This document shows, piece after piece, positions 1-5,546 of a DNA stretch of 6,186 bases. The stretch is taken from contig CAUJFT010000376.1 of the NCBI GenBank assembly GCA_963169475.1, forward strand, positions 1 through 6,186, written 5' to 3'. The notes beneath the pieces are model-generated. The model saw only the letters and a list, made by a program, of their open reading frames with translations, made no database searches and had not been told where the DNA came from. Made by a program: the position numbers and the translations under genes. The stretch comes from Bacteroidota bacterium. GTDB lineage: Bacteria; Bacteroidota; Bacteroidia; J057. Positions within the stretch are counted from its first letter, which is position 1. Every line of letters begins with the position of its first letter.

Positions 1-2
1 TG

Positions 3-149
3 CGAGAAACTAAAGACAAGATGAAAACAGCATCTGTGGAAGAACAAGACACCTTATTTGAAACATTTGTTGAGCTTACAAAAATAAAAAGTGCAATTGA
101 ATATCAGAAAGAAATTGTAGGAGCAATCAGACCCGATGATGTCCGGTAA
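3..149 (+). CDS. 3' end of an unrecognised gene (5' truncated by the window)
   Basis: An open frame enters at the window edge and ends at TAA 147-149, giving the last 48 residues of a protein. The fragment is charged and helix-prone (it includes KTASVEEQDTLFETF and ends in IRPDDVR), with no membrane segment or recognisable motif. The other two plus-strand frames have stops within the first 25 nt, which supports this frame. The next small reading frame begins 2 nt after the stop and the one after that overlaps it, so this is probably the upstream member of a short operon ending with the lipoprotein at 373-1005. I do not recognise the family, and the fragment is too short to suggest a function. 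Confidence 0.6.
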   Translation, partial: RETKDKMKTASVEEQDTLFETFVELTKIKSAIEYQKEIVGAIRPDDVR

Positions 150-151
150 TC

Positions 152-376
152 GTGGTGATTATCAAGCCTTTTCTTCCGAAAAATCAAATTAGTTTTGTTT
201 TCATCATTCTGAAATACTTTATTACGATTAACAAAAAAATAAATTTTGAAACTATTTTTGGCGTACTCTCAATAAAGTTACTTATCATTGTCCTAATTTT
301 TATGCTTTCATTTTTATTTTTTGGTATAAAAGAATATGTAATTCAAAGAGAACCTGATAATACTGACAAATTATGA
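152..376 (+). CDS. Small membrane protein, hypothetical
   Basis: This frame encodes 74 residues if translation starts at the GTG at 152; a second GTG follows at 155, and no ATG lies before the internal Met51. The frame is open only from about 140, so the start must lie here. A moderately hydrophobic stretch at residues 13-27 and a strong one at about 35-58 (IKLLIIVLIFMLSFLFFGI) suggest one or two membrane helices, followed by a short polar tail ending NTDKL. The gene starts 2 nt after the previous stop, and its TGA overlaps the ATG of the lipoprotein gene (ATGA at 373-376), the usual arrangement for translational coupling. The context is the main evidence that it is real; it has no recognised family. 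Doubts are the non-ATG start and the AT-rich composition, which makes hydrophobic chance frames likely. Confidence 0.5.
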   Translation: MVIIKPFLPKNQISFVFIILKYFITINKKINFETIFGVLSIKLLIIVLIFMLSFLFFGIKEYVIQREPDNTDKL

Positions 377-1005
377 AAAAGAGAATACTCTTTATAAACT
401 CGGTAATAATTTTATTATTTTTTTCTTGCTCTAAAGAAAAAAACACAAGTACTCCAGAGGCTTTGGGGCTTACGGTATCAGTTGCGGAATGTAATGAGAC
501 TATTTTACAGATTTGCAATGACGGGTTATCTTTTGCTAAAATAGGAGACTCCCTCCTTACCGTAAAAACGAATATCAGTGAGATAAAAGGGGTAAAAGAT
601 AGTACTATTGAAACGGAGGATTATACTGCTTTTGTTCGGGTGATATATTTTGAGGAAGGAAACATTGTATTAGAAGGTACGCATTTCGAGAAGGAAGTTG
701 AAAAAGCAGATTTAGCGAAATCTCATGTTGCTTTAATCCGTATTACCACACCAGAGATACAGACTCCTGAAAAAATACGGGTAGGAGGTACATTTGCAGA
801 GCTAAAAAAAATCTATGCCGACTCTCTTTTTGAGACACAGCCCGGTGCGGTAAGTGGTTCGATTTTTCTTAGGATTCCAAAGGTATCCCGCTTAAATTAT
901 GAACTTCGCCAAAGTAAAAACACAGAACAAGCTCCCGGTGGTGAGGTAGGAGAAGCAGGAGAGGTATCTCCCGACGCGCGAATAGAAGCCATTTCTTTAT
1001 ACTAA
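373..1005 (+). CDS. Putative lipoprotein, function unknown
   Basis: The product has 210 residues. The N-terminus is a lipoprotein signal: MKKR, a hydrophobic core (ILFINSVIILLFF), then Ser-Cys, with Cys19 the probable lipidated residue. The mature protein should therefore be anchored to the cell envelope. Residues of about 20-175 look like a mixed alpha/beta periplasmic domain. A segment at about 124-149 (ITTPEIQTPEKIRVGGTFAEL) resembles sequences common in uncharacterised Bacteroidota envelope proteins, but I cannot name a family. The tail (about 180-200) is rich in Gly and Glu and probably flexible. The start overlaps the stop of the small membrane protein gene, so the two are probably co-translated. 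The stop (1003-1005) is one base from the end of yidD on the other strand. I am confident it is a lipoprotein gene; its role is unknown. Confidence 0.88.
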   Translation: MKKRILFINSVIILLFFSCSKEKNTSTPEALGLTVSVAECNETILQICNDGLSFAKIGDSLLTVKTNISEIKGVKDSTIETEDYTAFVRVIYFEEGNIVLEGTHFEKEVEKADLAKSHVALIRITTPEIQTPEKIRVGGTFAELKKIYADSLFETQPGAVSGSIFLRIPKVSRLNYELRQSKNTEQAPGGEVGEAGEVSPDARIEAISLY

Positions 1006-1006
1006 A

Positions 1007-1225
1007 TTATTTAGGCGGAACGGGGTCATATCCGCTCCCCCCCCAAGGGTGGCAACGAAGTATCCTTTTTAGGGCAAGCCCCCCGCCTTTTAATGCTCCA
1101 TGTAGTGTGATTGCTTGTGCTGCATATTGGGAGCAAGTAGGAACAAACCGACAAGAGGGCGGCTTAAGTGGAGAAATCGCTACCTGATAAAATCGTATAA
1201 AAGCCAGAAGTATTTTCCTTAACAT
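1007..1225 (-). CDS. yidD: Membrane protein insertion efficiency factor YidD
   Basis: YidD is a small inner-face membrane-associated protein that helps YidC/Sec insert membrane proteins. The 72-residue product has the whole family pattern: an amphipathic N-terminus (LRKILLAFIRFYQVAISPL), then CRFVPTCSQYA at 25-35 with Cys25 and Cys31, HGALKG at 42-47, and the closing LKRILRCHPW...GYDPVP with Cys58. The length is usual for the shorter family members. It begins 27 nt after rnpA on the same strand, the common rnpA-yidD arrangement, so it should share the rpmH promoter. One oddity is a run of eight G on the coding strand (plus-strand C run at 1037-1044), encoding the Trp-Gly-Gly before GYDPVP. 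The gene ends one base from the convergent lipoprotein gene, which leaves no room for a separate terminator. Confidence 0.96.
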   Translation of the reverse strand: MLRKILLAFIRFYQVAISPLKPPSCRFVPTCSQYAAQAITLHGALKGGGLALKRILRCHPWGGSGYDPVPPK

Positions 1226-1252
1226 TTCTAAGTTTGAAGAAACAGCACCGAA

Positions 1253-1675
1253 TTAACGCCTTTTCTTACTGATATAAACGGATACTTTTTGAAATAGTTC
1301 GACAACAAGCGATTCTGTTTGGGCGAATACGGGAACGACGGGCTGCTCCCATTTTATGCAAATCACAAGCCTTCCGCCCTTTTCTTGAACGAAAGAAACC
1401 AAGGAAGCCTTATGCAAGCGAATTATCTCCCGCAGAATACGCTTCGTACGATTTCTGTCGCTTGCACGGGGGAGTATTTTCTTGGGGACAATAACGGCAA
1501 ATGATACCGTAGCGTTTACAAGCGACTCCGGAAATGGGTAGGCGTAAAGGAGCTTAAGCATTCCTCCTTTTAAGTGAGAGGAATGCTTAAATAAAAAATC
1601 GAAAGCACGCTTGCCGCAAAGCCGCTCACTCTTATGAAACGTGAATTTCTGTGGCGGAATTGCAGATAGACTCAT
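1253..1675 (-). CDS. rnpA: Ribonuclease P protein component
   Basis: RnpA is the protein subunit that binds the RNase P RNA and helps it cleave the 5' leader from precursor tRNAs. The 140-residue product has the family's N-terminal signature FTFHKSERL (11-19; F-x-x-x-K-x-E-R-L). It also has the RNR helix DRNRTKRILRE at 73-83, in which Arg74, Asn75, Arg76, Lys78 and Arg79 form the RNA-binding surface. The central strands (VSFAVIVPKK at 57-66, RLVICI at 102-107) and basic C-terminus (SKKRR) also fit, as does the length. ATG at 1673-1675 is chosen because it leaves about ten residues before the conserved FTF. It lies 40 nt downstream of rpmH and 27 nt upstream of yidD on the same strand, the classic rpmH-rnpA-yidD order. 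Confidence 0.96.
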   Translation of the reverse strand: MSLSAIPPQKFTFHKSERLCGKRAFDFLFKHSSHLKGGMLKLLYAYPFPESLVNATVSFAVIVPKKILPRASDRNRTKRILREIIRLHKASLVSFVQEKGGRLVICIKWEQPVVPVFAQTESLVVELFQKVSVYISKKRR

Positions 1676-1715
1676 GCTGTATCACGATAAACGACCAGAG
1701 AAAAACTCTATGGGG

Positions 1716-1883
1716 TTATTTTTGTTTGTGGTTATGACGCGGCTCGTCACTTACGCTCAACTTGGTTCTTCCTCTGGCTCTACGTCTTGCCAATACTTTG
1801 CGTCCATTGGCACTAGCCATTCTTGCTCTGAACCCGTGCTTGTTCCTTCTCTTCGTATTGCTCGGTTGAAATGTACGTTTCAT
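1716..1883 (-). CDS. rpmH: 50S ribosomal protein L34
   Basis: L34 is a very small, strongly basic protein of the large ribosomal subunit. Reading the minus strand from ATG (plus-strand CAT at 1881-1883) to TAA (plus-strand TTA at 1716-1718) gives 55 residues beginning MKRTFQPSNTKRRNKHGF. It then carries the diagnostic RMASANGRKVLARRRARGR and ends KLSVSDEPRHNHKQK. The MKRTFQPS start and the GFRxRM and NGRKVLxxRRxxGR blocks match L34 from end to end. The extended SVSDEP tail is of the kind seen in some Bacteroidota rather than the short enterobacterial form. The gene is the first of the rpmH-rnpA-yidD cluster and has a good promoter immediately upstream. No Shine-Dalgarno sequence is visible before the ATG; the leader is A-rich (TTAAAAAGATAG), as usual in this phylum. 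Confidence 0.97.
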   Translation of the reverse strand: MKRTFQPSNTKRRNKHGFRARMASANGRKVLARRRARGRTKLSVSDEPRHNHKQK

Positions 1884-1905
1884 CTATCTTTTTAATTTTA
1901 GGCTG

Positions 1906-1937
1906 CAAAGGTATGGATTTAAATCATACCCACAAAA
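1906..1937 (-). promoter_or_regulatory. Bacteroidota-type promoter for rpmH-rnpA-yidD
   Basis: Read on the minus strand, TTTTG (plus-strand CAAAA at 1933-1937) is followed after exactly 19 nt by TACCTTTG (plus-strand CAAAGGTA at 1906-1913). This fits the Bacteroidota housekeeping sigma consensus TTTG / about 19 nt / TAnnTTTG at every fixed position. The transcription start would fall near 1898-1901, leaving a leader of roughly 15-18 nt before the rpmH ATG. The start site is inferred. Confidence 0.8.
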
Positions 1938-2299
1938 TATTATTCACCTTTTTGGTATCCCTAGAATAAAAAAGATTCGTAATAGAGACGTAAGGCAGTA
2001 TTTGAATATTTTACATAAAAAGAGGTTTGTATCGTTTGTAGTGGGATAGTCAGATTTCCTCTTCATATCTCCGAAGCAGATGCTCCGGATAAAAGAAATA
2101 AGTAGGGATAAATAAATTGTCCATCGAAAGCATATTTTATATTTCTTTTTTTCTTTACTTGCAGTTCTAAAATCAAGGTCGGAAATTGTACCAAAATTAA
2201 CGTGATTTTCAGGAAGTTATAGCATTAATTTGGGGGATAATAAATGATTTTGTAACTCTTTTTTTGTCGTAAATGGTTTTGTACATAGCATAGAATTGT
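1938..2299. other. Intergenic region between rpmH promoter and the divergent membrane-protein gene
   Basis: I find no supported gene here on either strand; open frames are short and lack family features. A small imperfect hairpin sits at 2070-2089 (TCCG-A-AGC, loop AGAT, GCT-C-CGGA, one mismatch), not followed by a T run in either direction. The region must hold the promoter for the gene at 2300, but I see no good match to TAnnTTTG. The nearest is TTTTG at 2248-2252 followed 21 nt later by TGGTTTTG at 2274-2281, which is weak. Confidence 0.5.
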
Positions 2300-3031
2300 A
2301 TGGATTCCAAAAATATTTTTTATCAATATATTCATAATTATGAGCAGTTTACCCAATTTAGCCCCTCTCATTGGGCAGCAATAGGGGTATTTGCATTTTT
2401 GTCTGTATTAGTACCTTTTCTCTCAAAACGGTTTTTATCCAAGCCGCTTCAATACCGTGTGGGGGAGGCTATTGGGGTTATTATATTCTTGAGCTATTTT
2501 GCGTGGGCTGCATTAGAATTATCTGCCGGTACCTTTGATGTAGCCAAGCATCTGCCTTTTCAGCTTTGTCGTTTCAGTAACCTTGTAGTGGTATTGATGA
2601 TGAATTTTAGGCGAATTTTTTGGTTCGAGATTTTATATTTTTGGGTGGTTACCGGAGTACTTCAAGCCACTTTCGCCCCCGATTTTCAGCAGGAATTTCC
2701 TCATTTTTATTATTTCAGATTCTGGATTGGACACCCGGGTATGATATTAGCCATTGTCTATGCAATGGTGGTTTATGAAATGCGCCCAACCCTTAAAGGT
2801 TTTTGGAATGGCATCATCGCAACCAATGTTTACGCACTCTTCACTGTCATTTTAAACCTATCATTGGGTTCAAATTATTTTTTTACGATGGGAAAACCCG
2901 AAACTGCAAGTCCATTAGATTATTTCGGACCTTGGCCTTGGTATATTTTAGTGTGTGAGTTAATACTGATTGTTCAGGCTACGCTATTTTATTTGCCTTT
3001 TTACAAAGGGCTTATCCCACAAAAAAAATAA
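2300..3031 (+). CDS. TIGR02206/YwaF family integral membrane protein
   Basis: The 243-residue product has about seven hydrophobic segments: 24-41, 56-73, 87-102, 109-126, 143-159, 169-188 and 213-233. Its motifs are those of the TIGR02206 (YwaF-like) family: FSPSHW near the start (20-25), HLPFQLCR (84-91), LQATFAPD (121-128) then FPHFYYFRFWIGH (133-145), MRPTL (161-165), NLSLGSNYFF (186-195) and GPWPWY (210-215). The length is typical, and FSPSHW close to the N-terminus supports the ATG at 2300. The family is related to eukaryotic TMEM164, reported as a cysteine-dependent lipid acyltransferase; bacterial members are largely uncharacterised. Cys90 and His145 are candidate active residues by inference only. 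The gene is monocistronic as far as can be seen: divergent from rpmH, convergent with the LysM-caspase gene, and followed by a stem-loop. No clear promoter was found. Confidence 0.92.
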   Translation: MDSKNIFYQYIHNYEQFTQFSPSHWAAIGVFAFLSVLVPFLSKRFLSKPLQYRVGEAIGVIIFLSYFAWAALELSAGTFDVAKHLPFQLCRFSNLVVVLMMNFRRIFWFEILYFWVVTGVLQATFAPDFQQEFPHFYYFRFWIGHPGMILAIVYAMVVYEMRPTLKGFWNGIIATNVYALFTVILNLSLGSNYFFTMGKPETASPLDYFGPWPWYILVCELILIVQATLFYLPFYKGLIPQKK

Positions 3032-3076
3032 TCCCCTAAGTTAATTGCAGCGTGTGTATATATTCGCTATCAATTG

Positions 3077-3115
3077 ACCTACAAGAAAAGATTTTGTGAA
3101 CCCTTTCTTGTAGGT
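3077..3115. terminator. Stem-loop between convergent genes, possible bidirectional terminator
   Basis: ACCTACAAGAAA (3077-3088) pairs with TTTCTTGTAGGT (3104-3115) to form a perfect 12-bp stem; G3090-C3102 could add a pair after one mismatch. It lies 45 nt after the stop of the membrane-protein gene and 69 nt after the stop of the oppositely oriented LysM-caspase gene, where a shared terminator would be expected. Neither side has a proper T run, so intrinsic termination is not certain. A weaker 5-bp hairpin, TTCAG/CTGAA (3131-3146), is followed by six T at 3154-3159 and may contribute on the plus strand. Confidence 0.5.
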
Positions 3116-3184
3116 TGTATCCATAATTACTTCAGTCCTGTCTGAAAGGGTGATTTTTTGAAGGCGTAACCGTCTTAAACCTTA

Positions 3185-4336
3185 TCAGTGAAACCGGATA
3201 GATTGGCTCATATTCCGAAAAATCCATGGATGTTGCTGCCCTTCTCCATTACGTACCATCTTTTTTGAAATAATGGGTACTAACAAACTCAATTCATCGG
3301 TAAGCCCTTCCCAAAAAGGGTCAAATCCAAGGTGAGAGGTTTGGTTGTACAAAATCATTTCGAGTGCTAACACAAGGCTCGAATTATTTACGACAGACCC
3401 TTCCCAGCTAAGTTCGTATTCCGAACACCCCGCAATTACCGATATATTTGTGGTATCCTTGGTCGTTTGACTTACAATAGGTAACGCAAATTTTTGAGCA
3501 TAGCAGATGTCAACCAATGCTATCAAGCCTTGTCCTTTGGGTTTTTTATTTATCCATTCGTAAAACGCTATTGGAGAAATCAGGGTATCTGTTTTCGGAT
3601 TAACGGCGGTTTCTTTTTGATAAAAGTCAAATGGGCAGAAATAAGCCTTGCTATTAATGTCTAATTGCCCGTGTCCCCCAAGATAGATTACAATGAGTGC
3701 CTCGGGGTCTTTAATGTTCCTCATAAAATGTTGAACGATGCTGTCTATGTCAGCCTCTGTAAGGGCACCTATAATAACCTTAGAAAAAACGGTGTCAAAA
3801 ACTACGCCCTCCTGCACCTCAAAACATCTCCCTAATTTGATACTAGAAGAATCGACTAAGCGTAGTTTTTTTACGTTCACATCTCTAATAGTACCTACTC
3901 CTAATGACAATAAGTGTAAATTTTTTTTGGAGGAGGTGTTATTTGCAATACGTTCTGCGGTCTTCGCTCTTCTTTCTTCTAACCCCTGAGCGCATTCAAG
4001 GTGCATTTGACTCAATACGCCCGGAATGAAAGAAGGGGTAACGAAGGGCAAGCCTCTTTTTGTTTTGGGTTTTGATTCTCCTATAGGTTCTACTGGAGGC
4101 ATTTTTATCGGTATCCATAGTTTTTGACCGGGATAGATAAGGTACTTTGGGGGATCAAGCCGATTCCTATCGGTGATTGTCTCTAAAGAGGACCCCGGAT
4201 GCTTAATCATGGTTTTATAGAGATTATCTCTTGCCTTCACCATATAGACAACCTCTACTACGTCTTGGGATAACGCGGAACTCATACTAAAATAAAACAA
4301 AAGCAAGCAGGTACTAGCAAAATAAAAGTTTTTCAT
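3185..4336 (-). CDS. Exported LysM-domain caspase-like (C14) peptidase
   Basis: The 383-residue product starts with a signal peptide (MKNFYFASTCLLLFYFSMSSALS), probably cut after Ser23 (ALS/QD). It should thus act outside the cytoplasm. Residues 29-77 form a LysM-like domain: VVYMVKARDNLYKTM, an Asn-x-Leu turn (58-60), then IYPGQKLWIP (67-76), the typical LysM close; LysM modules usually bind peptidoglycan or chitin-like glycans. After a Pro-rich linker (78-105) and a helical stretch (110-130), about 138-375 match a caspase/metacaspase-like fold. This includes a first strand (LHLLSLGVG, 140-148), IVIYLGGHG with catalytic-candidate His222, and LIALVDICYA with Cys278, corresponding to the usual GHG and DxC signatures. 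The C-terminal QQHPWIFR (367-374) is also common in bacterial members. No effector domain is fused and no partner gene is adjacent. Substrate and activation are unknown. The catalytic dyad looks intact. Confidence 0.88.
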   Translation of the reverse strand: MKNFYFASTCLLLFYFSMSSALSQDVVEVVYMVKARDNLYKTMIKHPGSSLETITDRNRLDPPKYLIYPGQKLWIPIKMPPVEPIGESKPKTKRGLPFVTPSFIPGVLSQMHLECAQGLEERRAKTAERIANNTSSKKNLHLLSLGVGTIRDVNVKKLRLVDSSSIKLGRCFEVQEGVVFDTVFSKVIIGALTEADIDSIVQHFMRNIKDPEALIVIYLGGHGQLDINSKAYFCPFDFYQKETAVNPKTDTLISPIAFYEWINKKPKGQGLIALVDICYAQKFALPIVSQTTKDTTNISVIAGCSEYELSWEGSVVNNSSLVLALEMILYNQTSHLGFDPFWEGLTDELSLLVPIISKKMVRNGEGQQHPWIFRNMSQSIRFH

Positions 4337-4474
4337 GCAAAAAAAAATAAATATTTATTAAAAGGATAATTGAGATTTTTTTTAGAGGAAAATAGAGAGT
4401 GCGGATTTATGTAATTAAAGAACTATTAGTGAGGCACAAAAATATTATCTGTTTTTTGAAAAAACTTCCTTAAA

Positions 4475-4523
4475 CCCCCTCACTCTATTCCCATTGTTAG
4501 GAGCTGGGACAGAGATAAGGGGG
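4475..4523. repeat. GC-rich imperfect inverted repeat (REP-like hairpin)
   Basis: The arms are each 19 nt. The left arm (4475-4493) reads CCCCCTCACTCTATTCCCA. The right arm (4505-4523) is TGGGACAGAGATAAGGGGG. They pair as CCCCCT/AGGGGG, A-T, CTCT/AGAG and TCCCA/TGGGA, about 16 pairs interrupted by a mismatch, a one-base bulge and a small internal loop. The loop is TTGTTAGGAGC (4494-4504). The composition stands out sharply from the AT-rich surroundings. It could be a REP-like extragenic palindrome, the remnant of a small mobile element, or a structured RNA; nothing in this single copy decides between them. No T run follows on either strand, so a simple terminator is less likely. Confidence 0.55.
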
Positions 4524-5055
4524 CGAGCTGTACGATTGGGTTTCTCAGCTACATGTTTTAAGGATTTTATTCATAAGATATGAGCAAGTAAAAAACCAAG
4601 GAAACAAATAACATATAAACAACTGTTTATTAACCACTTAATATTATTGTTTGGTATTTGTTTTCAAATATTCATTTATGTATGTCAAAAAACTTAACTG
4701 AAAAACTTGGTATTTTCCACAGACTCATATAACTTGCACCAGCTATAATATTTTGAGATTAAAATAATTAAGTACTGAGGCAAATTTATTTTAAATCACT
4801 TTTTATTAAACCATTGATAATCAACACTATTTTTACTTTAATATAAACTAATTGACGAATAGGATAAACTAAACATGGTCAAGTACTCATAATAAATATT
4901 CAGTTAGTTAAGGTTTATAGAAAAATTCAAAGGGTTGTTACTATTGAAAAAGAGCATTTTGCTTTAATCTGTTTTTAATCCTAAGTGAAATAAAACCCTA
5001 TCAATTCTTACAACGCAAATTAATATGCTATAAATGAAACAAAAAATAATTATCT

Positions 5056-5092
5056 GCAATTTGTATGCAAATTATAGGCAATTTGTAAGCAA
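5056..5092. promoter_or_regulatory. Operator-like dyad and direct repeats upstream of the HTH gene
   Basis: GCAATTTGTATGCAA (5056-5070) recurs with one change as GCAATTTGTAAGCAA (5078-5092), a period of 22 nt or about two helical turns. Within this, AATTTG-TATG-CAAATT (5058-5073) is a perfect 6+6 dyad with a 4-nt spacer; a further AATTTG follows at 5080-5085, and a CAAATT half-site lies at 5016-5021. The downstream gene begins with an XRE-like helix-turn-helix, so an autoregulatory operator is possible. The region is AT-rich and chance is not excluded. Confidence 0.35.
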
Positions 5093-5192
5093 CTCATAAT
5101 ATATTGATTACTATTGATTAAAATTAGGAGTTTCAAGAGAGTGTGTACCCATTCATATTTATAACATGTATAACTAATAATTATTTACTATC

Positions 5193-5543
5193 ATGGAACT
5201 ATCAATATTACTAAGAAAATTTTTAGACGAAATCAGGAAAAATAAAAAGGACAAACAAAAAAATATAGTAGAGCGTTTCAATCAAAAGCATGATGGCATA
5301 AGTATAGGTGAGTTTAGTTTATCAAGGTTAAAAAATTCCGAAAACCCTAATGATGAAGGATTGATAGAAACAATTCTCTTTTTTCTATGGAAAGAGTATC
5401 CTTCCCGATGCCCCAAGGAGGTAATGAACGACGCTATATTTATTCAGTTAGTAAAAGAGAAGGAAGAAAAGGGAGAAAAGGAGCGACAGTATGTCTATCT
5501 TTTATATTACCATTCAAGCATGAATAAGGTAGAAAGAAGATGA
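5193..5543 (+). CDS. XRE-like helix-turn-helix protein, probably the N-terminal part of an interrupted gene
   Basis: The product has 116 residues. The first 75 or so are helical (LSILLRKFLDEIRK; QKNIVERF). A stretch at about 40-66, EFSLSRLKNSENPNDEGLIE, resembles the second half of an XRE/Cro helix-turn-helix (SxxLSRxxNGxxxP). This suggests a DNA-binding or adaptor role, by inference. After a charged linker (KEKEEKGEKERQ) a beta-like segment YVYLLYYHSS (99-108) begins, then stops abruptly at NKVERR-TGA. The reading frame continues without any shift after this TGA (next codons TAT ATG), and the following sequence looks like the rest of the same beta domain. The stop may therefore be a premature stop in one gene, a readthrough site or a sequencing error. 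ATG 5193 is the only plausible start. I do not recognise a named family. Confidence 0.7.
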   Translation: MELSILLRKFLDEIRKNKKDKQKNIVERFNQKHDGISIGEFSLSRLKNSENPNDEGLIETILFFLWKEYPSRCPKEVMNDAIFIQLVKEKEEKGEKERQYVYLLYYHSSMNKVERR

Positions 5544-5546
5544 TAT

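Larger units (their letters stand above)
4337..5192. other. 856-nt AT-rich intergenic region without a supported gene
   Basis: This is the space between the divergently read LysM-caspase gene and the HTH-containing gene. All frames are broken; the longest ATG-started frame I noticed is about 21 codons (near 5035). No tRNA or other recognisable RNA was seen. The region contains a G+C-rich imperfect hairpin (4475-4523), a 15-nt palindrome GTTTTTTGAAAAAAC (4451-4465), a 9-nt direct repeat ATAAACTAA (4843-4851 and 4864-4872), and operator-like repeats near 5056-5120. On the minus strand TATTTTTG (plus 4437-4444) matches the Bacteroidota -7 element about 90 nt before the caspase gene start, but no -33 element is in place, so I do not call it a promoter. 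Confidence 0.6.

Noticed and set aside
300..518. Minus-strand frame opposite the small membrane and lipoprotein genes
   Set aside because: It overlaps two better-supported plus-strand frames, one with a clear lipoprotein signal.
1319..1504. Plus-strand open frame inside rnpA
   Set aside because: It lies fully within rnpA on the opposite strand and has no family features.
1641..1895. Plus-strand open frame of 84 codons over rpmH and the start of rnpA
   Set aside because: It is the complement of the strongly conserved L34 gene; its Ser/Cys-rich sequence is the usual shadow of an Arg/Lys-rich gene.
3738..3989. Plus-strand open frame inside the LysM-caspase gene
   Set aside because: It is antisense to the well-supported caspase-like domain, Ser/Thr-rich and without recognisable motifs.
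4437..4444. TATTTTTG on the minus strand as a promoter for the LysM-caspase gene
   Set aside because: It matches the -7 consensus but has no TTTG about 19 nt upstream, and such matches are common in AT-rich DNA.
5035..5100. Short ATG frame (about 21 codons) before the HTH gene
   Set aside because: It is too short, in very AT-rich DNA, and overlaps the repeat array; nothing supports translation.
5056..5120. Possible CRISPR or iteron array
   Set aside because: There are only two copies of each short repeat, with spacers too short for CRISPR, and no cas or rep gene in the window.
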